Shown here: in pieces, positions 22,247 to 32,004 of the stretch | Position numbering within the stretch: position 1 is the first letter of the stretch | Layout of the letters: the number at the start of each line of letters is the position of its first letter | Source of the DNA: Hyaloperonospora brassicae | Taxonomy: Eukaryota; Oomycota; Peronosporomycetes; Peronosporales; Peronosporaceae | Length of the DNA stretch: 64,000 nucleotides | Direction: 5' to 3' | Assembly (NCBI GenBank): GCA_947650285.1 | Contig: CANTFL010001456.1 | Span: 1-64,000, forward strand | Notes under the pieces: generated by a model | Database searches by the model: none | Told to the model about the DNA's origin: nothing | The model's input: the letters and a program-made list of their open reading frames with translations, nothing else | Made by a program: the position numbers and the translations under genes

Positions 22247-23188
22247 ATGCACGCAACGTGCGTCGTCACGGACGTGTCCTCCTCCACAGACGTCTCGCCC
22301 CGCTACACTTTGCGCAAGAAACTGTCGTCCACTCTGTATGGCGAGACGGCATTGTACCAGGACGAGGCACTGGAGAAACAGCTCGTGGTGCTCAAGCGCG
22401 TGGGCGTCTCGACGTTGCAGCAACAGCAGCAGCAGCAGCCGAGTCAGGAACGCGTCGTGCGGGACAATCCCCTGAGCGAGCGTCTCGTCGTGCAGCTGCT
22501 GGAAAACCCCGTGACAAAACGTGCCCCTGGTCGGGAGTTCGTCGTCGAGTACGCTCGCGAGGGCTTTTTCGCGTCGGGGGACAGCGTTTTCATTGCGATG
22601 GAGTTCTGTGGCGACGGCGACCTGTACGAGTACGTGACGACGAAACCCGACCGTCGCGTCTCGGAGACAGTGGCGCTCGACCTGTTTTCGCAAGTCGCCA
22701 GGGGACTGGCGTTTCTTCATGCACATGGCGTGGCCCATCGGGACCTGTCGCTCGAGAACGTGCTGCTGAAAGACGGCCACGTGAAGATCTGTGACTTTGG
22801 CCTGAGCACCGACGCGAACAAACGGTCGGCCGATGTCGTGGGCAAGTTCTACTACATGGCTCCCGAGCTGACTCAGGGGGGGACGTACGACCCGAAGAAG
22901 GCCGATATCTGGTCACTCGGCGTGCTCCTCTTCATCCTCTTGACGGGGTCCCCGCTCTTTGCGGACGACAGACGCTGTGCGCCGACGTTGCGGGTGCTCC
23001 AGAAGTACGGCGTGGCCAAGATCCTGCAGCTCTGGGGCTTCCAGAAGCTCATTTCGGGACCTGCTGTCGACTTGCTGTCCTGTATGCTGCAAATCGAGCC
23101 GCAATTTCGACGGAGTGCTGACCAAGTGGCTCGTCACATGGCATTGCGTCACGTCAATGGGTCACAGGCAGCAGCGCCGTCTGCGTAG
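22247..23188 (+). CDS. Ser/Thr protein kinase, divergent P-loop (kinase 2)
   Basis: This 313-residue single-domain kinase is a paralogue of kinase 1. Motifs in order: KKLSSTLYGETALY (P-loop position), LVVLKRVGVS (ATP-binding Lys), a polyglutamine run (QQQQQQQ), hinge MEFCGDGDLYEYV, HAHGVAHRDLSLENVLL, KICDFGLSTDAN (DFG), KFYYMAPEL (APE), DPKKADIWSLGVLLFILLTG and a closing LLSCMLQIEPQFRRSADQ. As in kinase 1, the first two P-loop glycines are gone (LSSTLYGET) and HRDLSLEN replaces HRDLKxxN. The ATG starts a short N-terminal extension (MHATCVVTDVSSS) with no targeting features. The polyQ tract may vary in length. Substrate unknown. Confidence 0.9.
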   Translation: MHATCVVTDVSSSTDVSPRYTLRKKLSSTLYGETALYQDEALEKQLVVLKRVGVSTLQQQQQQQPSQERVVRDNPLSERLVVQLLENPVTKRAPGREFVVEYAREGFFASGDSVFIAMEFCGDGDLYEYVTTKPDRRVSETVALDLFSQVARGLAFLHAHGVAHRDLSLENVLLKDGHVKICDFGLSTDANKRSADVVGKFYYMAPELTQGGTYDPKKADIWSLGVLLFILLTGSPLFADDRRCAPTLRVLQKYGVAKILQLWGFQKLISGPAVDLLSCMLQIEPQFRRSADQVARHMALRHVNGSQAAAPSA

Positions 23189-23584
23189 TTGTTGTGGGTA
23201 CGTGGAGTGGGCAAGTGGTGGGTGGGTCTGGACTATCTAGGAATCGATGTGGGTGGGCGAGCTAGAGACGTGATACGTATACGTCGTGCAGTGCAAATAA
23301 TAGAGAACAAGATATTTATGCAGTGCGGGGCAGGACAAGAGGAGCTGTTTGTGGTCGGACGCATATCGATCTGCGCTCAGGAGCTCATCATATCGTCGGC
23401 GGCGGTAAAAAGTAGTACTGTGTGAACACGCAGAGTGCGTCGGGTGACACAGATCGGTCGTCGGCCGTTTTGTATCGGGACAATGGGCCGTCCGCACTGC
23501 AGGATCGAAAGACTGCGCCGTTTCGAAACGATGGCCGCCGGTACGTCCTCGACGAAGCCGTGTGACCAATTGGTGTCATGATTG

Positions 23585-23818
23585 ATGGATCCGTCGTTGC
23601 GAGCTGCTCGCACAAAGCAGCAGCAGCAGCAGCACCACAGGGTGAGCTTCAGCGATCGACTGTCCAGTGCCTCGACTGTCTCTGGCCCTTTCGAGCAGTC
23701 ACTGCGTGCGGCCATAGAGGAGCAAAATCTTGAGCTTCGTGGGTTCGCGCGAGAGGATAAAACGATGTATACCCTCGGCATGCGCGATAGCTTAACGTGG
23801 CACTTCGACCGCCTCTAG
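23585..23818 (+). CDS. Possible small protein, unknown
   Basis: The 77-residue frame starts MDPSLRAARTKQQQQQHHRV and continues SFSDRLSSASTVSGPFEQSL, ending TLGMRDSLTWHFDRL. Its composition is protein-like with a short polyglutamine run. It may be a last exon, since an ATG-led frame just upstream (from about 23484) ends at a TGA near 23579. No domain is recognised. Confidence 0.3.
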   Translation: MDPSLRAARTKQQQQQHHRVSFSDRLSSASTVSGPFEQSLRAAIEEQNLELRGFAREDKTMYTLGMRDSLTWHFDRL

Positions 23819-24959
23819 TGCACCTCACTGCACGTTTCAAGATGCCGTTGCAGCAGCAGCAGTCGGACGGTGGTCGACGTTGGCTGTTGTAGGCCGCAGC
23901 GACCCACTGGTTTCTTGGCGTCGTGATTGACGGAGCAAAACAACAGCGTCAGGGGGTAAGCTCTTGTGGCTGACATGTTGAGTTCGCACATACTTTGCGT
24001 GCTGTCCAGCTTTTCAAAAGCCATGTACGGGTCCATTCCCTTCATGGCGTCGTCGAATATGAGTTCTCTCTACTAGGCAACCCCTGTGCTCCTCCAATCT
24101 CCCGCGGAAAAAACAAACTACTTGTATTGCAGTGCAGGTCGATGCACGCGCGAGTCAACTTGTGGCAGCAACAGACTCTCCTATTGCGTCGCCAACTTCG
24201 AGTGTCGTGTTCTTTCTTGCGTGTAGAATAGGCACATGAACATGGACCGAGTGGACAACGATACGGTGCACTTGACACCGATGGGTCTCAGTCACTCAGT
24301 CATGCACAGGAGTGGGACAGCGACGATCGAGACGATCGTTACATCTGCTCGAGTCTGCCACTCACAAGCAGACATGCCGACGGACGGCAGACAGCGCAGC
24401 TTGCGTTCGAGAACGTGGATACACACGTGCTCGGTAGGACTTTTGCAGGTGGTTCTTTTGCAGTAGCTCATCGAATCTCAGCAGTCGAAAGGGTTTGCAG
24501 TCAGGCTCAAGTGATCTCAAACCTCAGTCCCCCCCTCCTCCTCACGAAGGCACCTGAATGTACGGGCGTTGGTGTCGTATCAATACATTGCCTGTCATCA
24601 ACGACCTCTGTCTTTGCTGTCGAGGCACAACCATCAAAAGAAGGCCCTCGAGTTGAGGAAACAGACGGCGTGCACGATCATTTTCGAGCGTGCAACGAGA
24701 TGCCTGTACATAATAGCGGTTTGGTGCGAATCGAGCACAGCAGCTGATGTCACATGGGCCACGGGTAGTGAAGGCCGGTCGACGAATCGGTCGTCCTGTC
24801 CTTGCAGTTGGACGTGTCCTTCTGCGCACTGGATCACCAATAAGTGCATTCGTGGGACAGTAGGACGAGCTCTTACTTTGCACCCACGGCGCACCCCGCA
24901 CCAAAAACTGGAGGACCAAAAAATGATACACATTTGTCCAAGGTGTCGTCTTTTTCACG

Positions 24960-24993
24960 ACCGACCGACCGACCGACCGACTGACCGACTGAC
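24960..24993. repeat. (GACC)n/(GACT)n microsatellite before RINT1
   Basis: GACCGACCGACCGACCGACT followed by GACCGACTGACC, about 90 bp before the RINT1 ATG. Confidence 0.9.
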
Positions 24994-25030
24994 CCTTTTT
25001 ATCGGACGGCCCGACACAATTCCCTTCAAC

Positions 25031-25048
25031 CTCATTTTTGTGCCCTTT
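25031..25048 (+). promoter_or_regulatory. Possible initiator element of RINT1
   Basis: CTCATTTTTGTGCCCTTT lies 34-51 bases before the ATG. It matches the first half of the oomycete initiator (CTCATTYYN) and is followed by a pyrimidine-rich stretch, but lacks CAWTTT. Confidence 0.35.
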
Positions 25049-25081
25049 CATCGCGTCATTCTGTCGCGTAAAATCAACGCA

Positions 25082-28000
25082 ATGCCCGGAGCCCCATTAT
25101 CGACGCTCAGCTCAGCGCTGCTGCCCGCCGACGCACCCGATCACGACACCGACTGGCCGACGATCTCTTCAGGACTTGCAGCACTGCGTCTGCGCGCGAA
25201 CGCGGAGCTCACGGAGCTGACGGCGGCGCTGGAATCGCTTGAGTCCCCTGCCGGTATCTGTACACTTGGAGAGCATGACGACGTTTTAGCGATTTGCACC
25301 GATCTCAAGGCAGTGCAACCCCGACTTTGCGCCATCGAGCAACATTTCCTACAGTTGAAGAGCATCATCCAGCCACGTGTTGACACGCTCGAGACGCTCC
25401 AGAGCCGAGCCACATATCTAAAGACGGCCGTGCAGATCGAGGCATTGAGCCAACAAGTTGAAGCCAACGCCGTTCACGGGACGCCGGAGGCGCTGGCGGA
25501 TTTCCAGCGCTTTGCCGATCTTGTGGCGGCCGTTCCACTGGAGTTTCCCGCACTTCGAGTGCGTGTCAATGGGTTCGTTTGACAAGTTGGTCTCTCGTGG
25601 TGCAAGTAGCTCACTGTCGTGCGTCGATTGTTGTCGGTGTGGTTGGCCGTGTTTTGATGCGTGTTTGCTGCCTCTTCTGCTGGTTCCATTGTTTCGATTG
25701 CTGTCGCCTGCTTCGTCCATTATTGTTTCTTATTGTTGTTGTTGCGGTGCTGCTGTTTGCATGTTTTCTCTCTTATACTATTTTGCTGCTGCTGCTGCTG
25801 CTGCTGTTGTTGTTGTGGTTGTTCATCTGCTGCCTATGTGGAATGATAGAGAAAAGCACTTTGTCGAGTGGACGAGCTGTCGCTGAGTCTTCGTCGTTTT
25901 GCTATGGATAAGCTCAAAATGGCTTTGGACATGATCAAGTGGCCCGAACCATTGGCGACTCCGGACGAGCTGAAGGACAAGGTAAAGATGAGACGATGAG
26001 GAATCTTGTGAGGGGGAGTGGTGACGGTGTGTGTGTTGACGATGGCCTCCATTCAATGCTGCTGCTGTTTTGCTGGTAGGAAGCTGAGCTGCGAAACGTG
26101 TCGAATACGTTTGCGTTCTTGTTGACGTTGCAAGTTGGTCAGGAGTCTACGTCGCCAACGACGACGGATCTGTGGGCAATGGATTGTGTGCTGGAACCGC
26201 TGTTGCTGCGTTTTCGCTACCACTTTGAACGAAATGAGAGTCTGACTAATCAGTTGGCGAAGCCCGAGTGGTATTTGAGCCACATGCAGGAGCAAATCGG
26301 AGTGCACACGCGGTTCCTGGCACAAGTGCTCACTCCAGAGCTGCATCGCTACCGCACCGAAATCCACTGCTGGGATGCCCAGATTCTGATGTTGCGCGGA
26401 CTCATTCGAGCTGCCAGTCGAAAGCTTGCGCACGACTTGCCGACGCTGTTGACGGTGATAGAAAAGAATACTTTGATCGTTGTCTGTTGCTTATTTGCTG
26501 ATCGACAGATGCGTTATGTTCGATGCAGCATCCGCCACTTCTGTGCCATACGTTGGACGAGGTCCTCCTCTTCGAATACGCCATCGACGAAGACATTGGC
26601 TACGGTTCCTGGGCCAGCACAGATCGTGGAGCATATCCGCGCTGTATTGATGTGTTCACGTCGCACAATGGTGTGCTATTCGCCTGGACAAATGTCGATG
26701 TTGAGTATGCACAGCGTGTGCTTTCGTTGGTTTTTGAGGCCGAATCCTCTGGTAGCGAGCTCGAGCTTGACGCCTGTCATGGAAAACAAGATTCGGTCTG
26801 GCGCTTGGAAGAGGAGGTGTACAGACGCGCGAATGGTACCGTGTCTGAGCACGAGGAGACAATGCTTGTTCCTCCAGTTGCGCATCAGTTTGTGGCTTTA
26901 CTCGATTTTCTATCCCAGCGATTCACGCTCATGGAGGCGGAAGAGCACCGTTACTTGTACGTAATGCAGGTGCACCTCCCGCTTTTGCATCGATTTGGAC
27001 AGCTTTGTGAGGCTCGCGGATGCCGATTGATGAGCGCCCTGACCCAGAAGACCACGGACGCGAACACCCTGTACATATGGGGGGAGCTGTTTGTAGTGGT
27101 TAACGCATTGCAGTGCGTAAAGCACGCGTTGGCGGCATGGGAGCAGAGCAATGTGTTCCTGGAGCTTTCGAGGAAGGTCGCGCGGTCAGAAACAACGCGA
27201 GCTCAAGTGCTTCGAATGCACGTAGCCTACTCGAAGCAGGTTTTTGCGCGCGCCACAGCCAGTGTTCTTGCTACTCAAGAAGCGACAGCAGTTCGTCAAG
27301 CGCTTGCTGGACCAGGAGCTATGATCGGGCCCACCGCTGCTTTCTCCGCGGCATATTCGGTCGGATCCAAGACAATGAAAAGCCTGTTCCGCCGTGCAGA
27401 GATTGATGCAAACGTTGAGGAAGATGATGGTCAAGCGTTACGAGAGAGTGAAGCCTTGTCGGGTGGTACTGCCGCGACCGCCAAGATAATAGCGAGCTAC
27501 GACAGTCCAGCAAACGAGTTGGAGGAAGTGCAAGATGAGACGCTTCTGTTCTCGCATACAATTTTTGAACGGCAGATCTCGCAGCTCACATCGGTGATAA
27601 CGATGCTGCTGGACGGTGGCAAGGACATACTACTGCACACAGCGGAGCGTGACTTGGAAATGTACCGCGCAAGGTACGAAGGTGGTGCTGATCGATCTTT
27701 GTTCGTTCGTGTGTCGTCTAACATGTCCATTTCGTCTGTGCTTGTGTGCTGTGCGTGCGTCCCTATCATGCCTGTAGCTCTTTTTGGAATGACACAGAGG
27801 GCGATGGCGTAAACAAAGACCGTCTGTCCAGCACGCAAACTGTCTCTTCCGAGTTGGCGTGCTCTTACACGCTCATCAGCAACGTGCTGTCCTGCGCGCG
27901 TAAGCTGCTTCTTCCCGAATGCCGGTCCATTCTGTGGGAGTCTCTAGCGTCGGCCCTAGATTGTGCTTTGTTCGATGCGTTCTACAATCCTGTCTCGACG

Positions 28001-28360
28001 GTGGAGGTTACGCAACTGAGCAGTACAGGGATGCGTCAGTTTACGGAGGACATTGAGTCCCTCGTAGCCATATTTGCAGCAGGATCGACGAAACCGCTGC
28101 CTCGGTCCTACTTCCGACTCACTCAGGCTGTATGCAACCTTTTGAACATGCCTGCAGCACGACGACGTGATGTTTGCAAGGCTCTCGACGATGCGTCGAT
28201 TGCGTTCGGAAGCGAAAGTGGAGATGATTTTGTACAGTACTCGACGATTCTGGAGGCGTGCGGTATTTTCTCGCTGTCGCCAGCTCAAGTTGTGTGGATC
28301 TGCGCCTCGCGGCTGGACTATTGTCGTCAAGAGAGACCGAGACATGGAAACCAGCAATGA
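25082..28360 (+). CDS. RINT1: RINT1/TIP20 (MAG2) family vesicle-tethering protein
   Basis: Predicted subunit of the ER-associated Dsl1/NRZ tether that captures Golgi-derived COPI vesicles. Exon 1 (25082 to about 25568) is coiled coil with many Leu/Glu heptads. Exon 2 (from about 25851 to 25981; its start is uncertain) ends KMALDMIKWPEP, the WP motif typical of the family. Exon 3 is 26080-26454: NTFAFLLTLQ, LWAMDCVLEPLLLRFRYHFE, KPEWYLSHMQEQI. Exon 4 is 26529-27673: HPPLLCHTLDEVLLFE, YGSW. Exon 5 is 27778-28360: SSFWNDTEGD to SLSPAQVVWICASRLD. Introns: about 25569-25850, 25982-26079, 26455-26528 and 27674-27777, all GT-AG and frame-preserving where both ends were fixed. The LWAM...LEPL..RF.YHF and KPEWYL motifs are diagnostic for RINT1_TIP1. 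The gene ends 122 bp from the convergent bZIP gene. Confidence 0.88.
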
Positions 28361-28482
28361 TTGGCAACAACAGGAAGGACATGCCTTTGCACAGAAGAGG
28401 GACATTTGCTACGACCAAATGAGAGCTAACGGCAAGAAACGGGCCTGGTTAACAAACACTTTTTGGTATTTCTAGTTCGTAG

Positions 28483-29730
28483 TCATGCTGCCGGGCTTCT
28501 TGCCACGTCGACAAGGCTGCTTGGAGCCAGGACGGCTCTTTCGATTACGCGGGAAGTGTCGTCGAGGTTGCCGAGAAATGCCAATAGCGGCGACGTTGCG
28601 TCGATATCGGTCTCCACCCGCTCCACCAAGCTACTTTCTTCGTCCCACACAAAGGTCACGGAGCATGGGTAGTGTAATCGGTGGCCGAGCAGATTCACTG
28701 CCAGCGACAAATCCTTGATGTTGTCAGACTCCAAGAGATGGGAAAAGACACACTCCAGCGTGGATTTCGTAACTGTCACACTCAGTACAGCCGTAGCGAC
28801 GACAATGCTCTCAGACAGCTTGTCCATGTGCGTGAGGTGGAAGCGCAGATGATCGTGATTCGTTGACAGTCGCCGCCAGTGCGCCATCAGGTGCTCGACC
28901 CCACTCATGCTACCAAACGCAACATCCGGTGCCATGGTCGATCGCAGGAACATCAATTGTTTCTGAGCTTCCGAAGCTCGCGGGAGGCCACAAGCATCTG
29001 GAGACCCCTGCACAATCGAGTCGCCGACTCCGTAGCGAAAGAGCCGAAAGTACTCGAATCCAACGTCCCAGACGCGTTGCGCTGAACCGTAGTGAAGACG
29101 ACGCCGCTCTATCTCCAGCATTGGCGTCTCAGCGCGTAGTTTGGCGACCGTCAACTCGAGCTTTAGCACGTATTCTCGCTGCTTTTGGCGGTACCGAGCT
29201 TGGTTGGATCGGCCCTGCTCGCGACAGGCTTTGGATTTGGCGCTCACTCCGCGCATCCTGAACGTCGTGGGCTTTTGATGAAGGGTTGACAAGTTCGTGG
29301 TCGCAGGTGGTCCGATTCGTGCAGGTAAACCGCTGTCGGTCGATGTCTCTGTGTACGGGACACCAAAGCGAATTTGATCGCCGGGAGTCGCCACAGAGTC
29401 CTGAGCTAATACCGCGCTACTTTGACGTTTTGCTAGTGGAGGTCTTAACAAGAAGCGGTTGGCTGTTTCGGCCGCACTCGTCGTAGGAGCGGCTAGCAGC
29501 GACAATCTCGTCAATGAAGGCAGCGCTGCAGTGGTCAATCGAGTGGACTGATGATTGTGTTGCTCCTGCTCCTGCTGCTGCTGTGAAGAAGACTGTGCTG
29601 AGGCGTTGCAGCAGCTGAACTCTTCGACGTGATACCCGGAAGCTGCCGAGCGAGTGACGACGGTTCCGATCACGGTGTTGCCGAATCGCGCGGGGATGAT
29701 ACGGTCAATGGTTTGTCTGCTGGTCGTCAT
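28483..29730 (-). CDS. bZIP transcription factor, oomycete type
   Basis: A 415-residue single-exon protein. The N-terminus is Ser/Gln/Pro-rich (QSSSQQQQEQEQ), suggesting a disordered activation region. The basic region reads CREQGRSNQARYRQKQRE, followed at once by a short zipper (YVLKLELTVAKLRAETPMLE). R-x-N-Q-A-R-Y-R-x-K-Q is the form I know from oomycete bZIPs; the standard N-x7-R spacing with AA in the middle is not kept. The C-terminal 200 residues (YFRLFRYGVGDS, VTKSTLECVFSHLLESDN) resemble the conserved extension after the zipper in oomycete bZIPs. The ATG at 29730 opens the frame. Predicted nuclear; targets unknown. Confidence 0.85.
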   Translation of the reverse strand: MTTSRQTIDRIIPARFGNTVIGTVVTRSAASGYHVEEFSCCNASAQSSSQQQQEQEQHNHQSTRLTTAALPSLTRLSLLAAPTTSAAETANRFLLRPPLAKRQSSAVLAQDSVATPGDQIRFGVPYTETSTDSGLPARIGPPATTNLSTLHQKPTTFRMRGVSAKSKACREQGRSNQARYRQKQREYVLKLELTVAKLRAETPMLEIERRRLHYGSAQRVWDVGFEYFRLFRYGVGDSIVQGSPDACGLPRASEAQKQLMFLRSTMAPDVAFGSMSGVEHLMAHWRRLSTNHDHLRFHLTHMDKLSESIVVATAVLSVTVTKSTLECVFSHLLESDNIKDLSLAVNLLGHRLHYPCSVTFVWDEESSLVERVETDIDATSPLLAFLGNLDDTSRVIERAVLAPSSLVDVARSPAA

Positions 29731-32004
29731 CGTCGTATCGATCAGTGGTGATGACGAGAATTCAGTTGTGGGATTTGGGGCTGTTCCCGTAGTCGCCCCG
29801 GACGGCGCGGCACGAAAACTCGTTCCGAACGTTCTTTGCCATACTGAGACCTTCGTGCAGAGTTCAAGTTGTGGCGATTTGATTTCATGCCGAGCGTTCG
29901 TGCTGCTCGACTTTGCTCAAATCTCAAATGAGCCAAATGGCGCGGCGATGAACGAGCTGTTTGATGCAAACTGGAAACAAGCAGCTTTTGACCACTGTAG
30001 TCAACCAACACATGATTTCGGGTGAAGCGCGAGTGGTTGGCCATGCGACGGTCGTAGGTCAAGATATTACGGCAGCTTGCAGCACGTTGTATGCGTGTCC
30101 CAAGGTTGCAAGAGGTGTACGCTTTGGCTCAAATCGAACGAGCTTCACCACAGCGTGTAGCCTTCTTGGACCTGTACGTTCGAGACTGCGCAGTGCCAAT
30201 ACATTTGCTACCAGGTTGGCCTCTGGGTCGTCGGCAATGGGCTTTCCCGAATCATTTTGTGGACCGACGCGCGGACCAGAGTGGCCTCGTATTGATGTCG
30301 AGGGTACGTAATGACCATCCAGTTTTTTCAGTCTGCTACGTCACTGTCTGCCTGTCTCACTGTGCACTACGCACGTCTGTCGATCTTCCAGACGTCGTTC
30401 GCGTCACGCACAAAGCGACTACGATCCGACAACATGAAATCAAGTGCCAACGGGTTCCCACCTCGTGCATACAACGGAAAGTCTGAGTTCCGCCGAGGCG
30501 CATAGCACAACGGCAATTCTCTCTCGGGTCGTATCCATCGCCTCTCACCGTTGTGCATTGCCGCGTAAAAGTGCTACCGCGACACCAGTACGCGGGACTC
30601 GCTGTTGCAAGTACATGCAGTGGCCATTCGCTGCCCGACTCGACAAAGACTGTGCTAGGGCAGTGTTTACTCATCCCTTCCGCCTGCCGCGTGCCGTAAT
30701 ACAGTGTTGCAGGCCACCAAAAAGGGGCTGTGCAAGCGCGCACCAAGTGCACAGCGTATTACGTGTCCGCACGAACGTGAATTTCGACATACCGATCGCT
30801 CGCCCGGTCCGGCACAAAGACGCCACAGCGTGGAAATAGACGGCACGGGGTCAACTTTGGACACGTCCACGACGTTCCCCTGGTCCGCGGCACTTGCACA
30901 AAAAGTCCTTCTCGTCTCTATCTTGTCGCATGACGACGTTCGTTATTCGAGACAGACGTGAGAGGACGCAGCTGGAGACGCCGAGTGATTATGAGATGGG
31001 GATTACTATCGTGGCACGTGTGACAGCATCGTGAACACTGTGTGTCTCTCGACTGTAAGCACGGGTGAAAGCAGAGCTGTGACAGCTCTTGACGACAGAG
31101 AGCATACAGTATGATGGTCCCTATCGTGGGAACAGACGAGCACAGTGGAATGCCTGAAGCCGGTGCTTGACAGCTGAGGACGGTGTCCGGGACTGCGTGC
31201 AGCGACGCATTGGGGCACCCACCCCTCGAAGTCGAGTGCTGATGTGAAAACAACGAATTGCAGCAGTCTCATTTGCATAAACCACACGCCGGTGGACAGA
31301 AGTGCTCCTCCGCGATCGCCGCTTGTTCAACTTGGTAGCGCTGCTTGCCTATCGCTGACAAAGAGCCGTTCGGTTGCCGGGTCATCATCATCATCAGCAG
31401 CAGCAGCAAACGACGAGGCGACGATCACTTTCGTATGATTTGGCGCTTGTCCAGCGCTAATGAGATTCAGAAGAGAGCGATCGGCTTTTCATTCGTATGA
31501 GAGAGCAACACATTGTTCCCTCACGCTCTTGCTCGGTACGTCATCAAGGATAGAGCAGGGACCAATGTCGCTCGAATGAGCGCTTCATGGGACTGTGAAG
31601 CACGTATGGACGCTACATGGCCACCATCGTGGCGGAGGCTACTCGCCATAACCATGACTTGCAGTCGCCAGTTGCATCTTGTGAGAGGGTACGTAGAACA
31701 AGGGTTGTTTTGCGATCTGGACTGATGTAGTCAATAAAACCACTGCCAAGTTGCTCGCGGACCTTTGCGCACATCTTCCCTCAGCTTAGCAAAACCCCTT
31801 CTTGGCAGTGCTAACGCATGCAGGTTCAGGTTAGCAATAGAGATCAGTTAGAGGAGCAGAGCGATGTTGTGCATGTGCGCTCAGCACATACGAAGAGTGA
31901 AAAAGCAGCAGGGCACGCGCTCTGTTTACAACAATGAAGCAAGTAACTCACTATGAAGTAAGACGTTTGTTTGGCGGGCAACTTGTTACACGCGGTGGTG
32001 ATAG
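29731..32004. other. Gene-poor transition zone
   Basis: It holds several short plausible frames on the plus strand around 29.75-30.5 kb without family match, and the broken minus-strand ORF listed separately. A 10-bp inverted repeat (CACTGCCAAG / CTTGGCAGTG) spans about 31741-31811. An AGCAGCAGC microsatellite lies near 31400. Confidence 0.35.
30367..30780 (-). pseudogene. Broken gene remnant, possibly PWWP/Tudor-like
   Basis: Two minus-strand frames give protein-like text in succession: HLVRACTAPFWWPATLYYG with GSEWPLHVLATASPAYWCR, then after a +1 shift HFYAAMHNGERRWIRPEREL and FVRDANDVWKIDRRA. The FWWPA core preceded by a hydrophobic strand recalls PWWP domains, but the resemblance is short. 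A stop lies just upstream and a frameshift lies between the halves. Either a small intron or real damage could explain it. Confidence 0.35.

Larger units (their letters stand above)
23189..25081. other. Intergenic between kinase 2 and RINT1
   Basis: One weak small ORF (listed separately) and a GACC repeat. Other frames show no family features. Confidence 0.4.

Noticed and set aside
21766..22794. 342-codon open frame overlapping kinase 2
   Set aside because: It runs through AGT/GTT repeats and then through kinase 2 in another frame. The in-frame kinase from 22247 has all kinase motifs.
25579..25911. Hydrophobic Val/Cys/Leu-rich frame resembling a membrane protein
   Set aside because: It is the CTG/TTG-rich first intron of RINT1 read as protein.
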